Below, piece by piece: positions 59,700 through 64,000 of a DNA stretch of 64,000 nucleotides. Position 1 is the first letter of the stretch. Each line of letters begins with the position of its first letter. The notes beneath the pieces are model-generated. The model was not told the DNA's origin, searched no databases, and worked only from the letters and a program-made list of their open reading frames with translations. The translations under genes and the position numbers were made by a program. Origin of the DNA: Astrothelium macrocarpum (lineage: Eukaryota; Ascomycota; Dothideomycetes; Trypetheliales; Trypetheliaceae); assembly GCA_021030915.1 (NCBI GenBank), contig JAGEMR010000027.1:186001-250000 (forward strand), written 5' to 3'.

Positions 59700-61715
59700 A
59701 TGGCTTCAGATGTTCAGCATTTCTCGATTCTCTTCCTCGGCATCGCTGCTCAGGAAACTGACCACGGAGACGTGAAGTTTGGTTTCTGTGTCCATGATGG
59801 CACTTATAATACTGACTTTGCTACTTACCTGATTCGCCATAACGACAACACAAACAGAGCAGAAGAGGTAGCAGACTACATGACAGCGCGCATCGAGGAA
59901 TATGAAGAAAAACACATGCATAAATATGCTGGAGCAGGCATCACCGAAACTACCAAGGACATAAGTCCATCCATTCTGGTTCGTCTGTGGGACAAACTTG
60001 ACATTCTTCCTGTGGTATTTAACGAAGTCCTTGAACATCAAGAACGCCCTATGGATAAGCTCGAGCTCGATGAGCAGGCTGATGCCATGGCTCGGAAATG
60101 TGTCACGTATAGTTCTGATTCCTAGTTCGTAAGCTTCTTCTGCTGAAGCTCAAAAAGGTACTTTGGCCCCAATCAGCAACCCCGAATCCAACTTGGACAG
60201 AGAAACGAAGTAGAGGTTGATTGTGGAGGTCATGCTCAATGGGCTGTTCTCAATTGTTACAGGGAGGATGTCTCGGAAAAGACTTGGAGCGCTACACTGA
60301 AGTACGCTGACGCCCTCAAGATAAAAGGTATTAAAATCGCTTTCTTTAGCAGCACACCTCAGAGTGGTGGCGTGGCCCTCATGAGGCATGCCCTGATCAG
60401 GTTCCTCAAGCAATTAGGTGTCGATGCCAAATGGTATGTGCCACGACCAAAACCAGAGGCCTTCCGGATAATAAAGACAAATTACAATATCCTGCAAGGC
60501 GTCTCTGGCTTACCTGGCCAATTAACGGATGATCAGGCCCACATTGTCACCGAATGGGTTGAACAAAATGCAAAGTGTTTGTGGATCTCAGATGGCGGAC
60601 CCCTGGCAGCTCGAAATCTTGGTGGTGCACACCTCATCAACGTTGATGATCCCCAGATGCCAAATCTGGTCAAGATAGCAAAAGAGCAAGACTTTCATCG
60701 CCCAGTGATATGGCGATCACACGTTCAGCTCCGCTCTGATCTTATCAAAGACAAATATTCACCTACTGCTCATGTCTGGCGGTGGCTATACGACAACATC
60801 AAATTCGCTGATGTCTTCATCAGCCAACCCATCTGTGCCTTCGTACCGGACGATCTTGACCTCAAAAAGGTTGGATACATGCCTGCTACGACTGATTCAC
60901 ACGACGGTCGAAACAAATACCTCTGCTGGCGAAATACCATGCATTATATCGGCCAGATCAACGCTGAAGCCCATCGCTGCAACATGCCTCAGCTAAGCTA
61001 TCCGTCCCGTCATTACTTTCTTCAGATTACTTGTTTCGACTCTAACGCAGGCACACCCGATATTCTTGCCTCATACGCGTTATATTTGCGAAAGCATGCT
61101 CCAGACTCTCGAGAACAACTTCTTCAACTTGTCATCGTGGGTTGTAGCTCCATAGACGACCCGGATGCAACTCATGAGTTCAATGAGATCCTCGAAAGTC
61201 TCGCAACCCGGTACAAGGATATCGCGGAGAATGTCATCGTGCTCCGGCTACCACCCATAGATCAGCTCTTTAATGTACTCCTCACGAATGCAAACGCTCT
61301 ACTCCATTTCTCTACGAACGAGGCCTTCCAGGTCAAGATCTCGGAGGCTCTGCAGAAAGGCGTCCCCGTTATTGCTGTAAATATCGGATGCGTGTCTTTA
61401 CAAATTCATGACCGACAGTCAGGGTTTATCGTTGAGCTGGGAGATGATGATGCCGTCGCAGACTGTTTACAAGTTTTAAGCAATAGCTTCGAATGTGAAT
61501 CGATGGGTGAATTTGCGATGGATCATGCAAGTGATGAGCTCGGGACGGCAGGGAATGCACTTTGCTGGTTGTATTTGGCGGATAGAATCACCGATGGAGA
61601 GAACGTGATGCCGAAAGGAAGATGGGTGTTTGATCTGGCGAGGGAGGTAGCTGGAGAGGGCTTTGATGAAGGAGAGACCAGACTGCCACGGAAGGATGAG
61701 CTGCGGATGGTGTAA
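59700..61715 (+). CDS. Trehalose phosphorylase-like glycosyltransferase (CCG-9 family, GT4)
   Basis: Retaining GT4 enzyme related to Neurospora clock-controlled gene 9 and fungal trehalose phosphorylases, which interconvert trehalose plus phosphate with glucose plus alpha-glucose-1-phosphate. Two exons (59700..60106 and 60158..61715; 51-nt intron, GTATAG to AAAAAG) encode 654 residues. The intron was placed by continuity of ARKCVT into YFGPNQQPRIQLG. Family landmarks include IAFFSSTPQSGGVALMRHA, VDAKWYVPRPKPE, NYNILQGVS, INVDDPQMPNLV, VIWRSHVQLRSDL, and FADVFISQPICAFVP. The GT4 E-x7-E motif is intact in NEAFQVKISEALQKG. The N-terminal domain is recognisable (KYAGAGITETTKDISPSIL) but shorter than in typical members of about 700 residues, and several positions diverge, so it may be a specialised paralogue. 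Confidence 0.87.
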
Positions 61716-63647
61716 ATCGACTTTGTGGTCTTGGTAAAATTGACTGCTCTATCCTCTCCCCTTGTTTCATAGCGATACCGCTTATTCATAGGCGACATTG
61801 TAGCATAGGTGCCTGCTTAGCCGGACTGCTTTAGAAAGGATCTGTGATCCAGCGAGTTGTACAGAGAAGCTAGTAAAGTATTTAACTAAGCTGAACAAGA
61901 CTCAAAACACCATGGTAGATTATCTCGGACTCCATTTGACTACATATGTGTGAATAATTAAGCCCATCACTACTTTCTCTACAACAGCATTACTTCACTA
62001 CCACTCTGTCTAATTACTCATGCAACATCTAAGCAGCTTTCGTGGAACAAAGAACAACTTAAGCGGACTCTTCATTTTTAGGCATTGTAGATAGAGTCAG
62101 ACGGATTTTTCATCGCCCTTACGTAGCTGGTCATGTGGAATGGCACCTCGTACGTCCATTATATAGAGGAATTCCAGACCAGGCACTTACTATATAACTT
62201 AATCCGAAATTGTACATTCCCAACAGTTCTGCGGGCTGGCGTGATCGGAACTAGCCTCGAATCAAGTTCTGTTTCCAAATCACCAAATGGTATCACCAAA
62301 TGATATGGTGGCCAGTTACTCTCACGTTCTGGCTCGCTCAAACTCAAATCCCCATAAACATACCCAAGGGCGCATTGCGTGTGCGGCGAGAAGGAAAGGC
62401 GTTATACGTTGGGGACGGTGATGGACATGTGATAAAAACCTCGCTGGCAATTCCCTGAGCTGGCTGGCTTTTTGCCCTTTTTGTTGTGGAAGATAGAACA
62501 CGATGCAATGAGCTGAAATTGATAGAACCGCTCGTTAAAACAGGCAAATCTCTCCGTCTTTGCAAAGGCAAAGAGCCCAAAAATTCGAAGAGTGCGATTG
62601 GTCCGCTCCGGAATCGAGATCATATTTGTTTCTAGTAGGGTCGTAAAAGCGATACCATCGTGGGTATCGATACATCAGGTTTCACAATCGGCATACTTTG
62701 GATCCGGAAGCTTTTCGGCCCAGGATGCTCTTTTCTTGCCCTCTGCAGCAAATCCGTTCCAGTTGAATAGCAACAGTCAAAGCAAATTTTGTGAGCTAGC
62801 ACCCAAGAAATGGAGATAAAAGATGAAAAGGGGGCCGAAAACATGAATTTGATCGATGATCCGAAATACAAGAGCGCTTTTTCAATTATTGCTTGTAAAA
62901 TGAAGTATATATGAGGTGCACTCGCACTGGGGCAGTGCCATCATCTTGTTCTGGGGTTAAAATAGTCAATAGACGTATACCTACATTCGGGGAGCCGACC
63001 GATGGCCACCAGGATACATGTTTGAGACTGTACGAAGAAGTCATGGCTATAAAGTCTATAGATTTTTCATATTAAAACAACAGGTCATCGCCAAGGAAAA
63101 ATAAACTGCAAAAGCAAGTCGATAATAAAGACTCCCTGAGCTCCAAATCAGGTGGGCCAAGGATGTTTGGCAAAAGAAGCCGTCAATTTCGGATTTCATC
63201 CTTTCTAAATGGTACGAATTGGCATGCAAGAGTAGACATGGAGAAGTCCGAAGCTTATGTGATGTGATGAGAAGAGAAGAGCGAGACAATCTCAGCGGTT
63301 ACGGCGGTCAAGGTTTTGAGCGCTTTGCCACATCCAGCCAGCCCACTTCGAAATTTATTTCTTTATAACTTACTCGACTGCAACTGCGCCTCCATATTGC
63401 GCCACCGAACACGCTCGCCTGATTCTCAAGAATCTGGTCTTTTGCGTCTCAATCTTCAACAAGACATACAGGTCTTTGAACTGCAAGGCCGCAGCATCCT
63501 CTTTAGTCTCCTCACACCAAAGGTGGCATATCGATAAAGGCAGCCACCCCACTACTGCCAAACGCCGCCTTTCGCCTTTCACCTAAACGAACTCAGCATA
63601 TCTTCAACATCTCTCCCTCAGTCTAAATCACAAGGATCATACTGAAA
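61716..63647. other. 1.9-kb intergenic interval
   Basis: Between two plus-strand genes; it holds the trehalose phosphorylase 3' flank and the Arb1 promoter. The short frames present have no domain. No repeat recognised. Confidence 0.55.
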
Positions 63648-64000
63648 ATGGTTTCTGCATCCAAAGCTGCCCGCCAGGCGAAGCGCGCTGCAGAGGGTAA
63701 AGAAACCAAGAAGACGCCTACGTCCAAGGCCAAGGCCGCATCAAAGAATGCCTCATCAGCATCATCAGTGAATGGCGACGAGACTCCAGAGTTGCAAGAG
63801 GCCGATGGCGACCCGCTTCCCGCTGACGATCCGGAGATGACGGAAAGGGTCAAGAAACTTGAACTTCAAGAAGACAAGCATGGGTTGTCAGATCGAGTAA
63901 CAACTGGTGTGCTGGCCTCACAAGAAGCCAGTCGCGACGTCAAAATCACATCTGCATCTCTTGTCTTTCACGGTCGAGTCCTCTTTAATGATACAACAAT
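63648..64000 (+). CDS. ABC-F ATPase Arb1 (ribosome biogenesis), 5' part only
   Basis: Start of a cytosolic ABC-F protein without membrane domains that acts in ribosome assembly and recycling. The open frame from ATG 63648 runs to the window edge (117 full codons). It begins MVSASKAARQAKRAAEGK, a basic N-terminus typical of Arb1. The Arb1-typical block LELQEDKHGLSDRVTTGVL then leads into SRDVKITSASLVFHGRVLF, just ahead of the first ATP-binding cassette. The Walker motifs are beyond the edge. This block separates it from other ABC-F proteins such as Gcn20 or New1. Confidence 0.88.
   Translation, partial: MVSASKAARQAKRAAEGKETKKTPTSKAKAASKNASSASSVNGDETPELQEADGDPLPADDPEMTERVKKLELQEDKHGLSDRVTTGVLASQEASRDVKITSASLVFHGRVLFNDTT

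Overview
The window is nuclear DNA of a filamentous ascomycete (Pezizomycotina, perhaps Dothideomycetes). Three things support this. Genes carry short GT-AG introns, mostly about 45-140 nt. The gene set is typically fungal: a Flx1-type carrier, a Hal-type kinase, Erg3, a Tup1/RcoA corepressor, a CCG-9-type trehalose phosphorylase and an Slp1-like SUN protein. A decayed gene also carries stop codons of the kind left by C-to-T mutation. I read 19 genes (two cut by the window edges) and one probable pseudogene. Fifteen intact genes lie on the minus strand and four on the plus strand. Exon coordinates were worked out by hand from splice signals and frame continuity.

Layout, left to right. A secreted tripeptidyl-peptidase (S53) runs off the left edge. 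Then come the mitochondrial carrier, the nuclear cap-binding subunit CBP80, GSK3 kinase, a 3.7-kb gene-poor gap and an Slp1-like SUN protein. At 17.1-18.7 kb lies a plus-strand gene relic with stops and frameshifts. It abuts a minus-strand coiled-coil protein that looks truncated by a frameshift. Next are a UBC1-type E2 enzyme, a Hal4/Sat4-type kinase, a CaMKK-type kinase divergently paired with TRAPP subunit Bet5, a DUF2423 nucleolar-type protein, a small four-helix membrane protein, glutathione synthetase, a putative secreted protein with four 27-residue C-terminal repeats, the C-5 sterol desaturase Erg3 and an Azf1-like C2H2 factor. A 9-kb stretch without recognisable genes follows. The window ends with the Tup1 corepressor, a divergent trehalose phosphorylase (CCG-9 family) and the start of Arb1.

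Most genes are housekeeping or signalling genes with no operon-like logic. Loose functional links exist: GSK3, Hal and CaMKK kinases; the C2H2 factor and Tup1 as transcription regulators; trehalose phosphorylase and glutathione synthetase in stress metabolism. These links come from family knowledge, not from the arrangement.

The most unusual items are the hidden decayed gene at 17.1-18.7 kb with its neighbour's broken 3' end, the secreted protein with a Cys-x14-His motif and 27-residue repeats, a probable GC-AG intron in the zinc-finger gene, and the 9-kb gene-poor block. I found no convincing tRNA, rRNA, CRISPR array or intact transposon.
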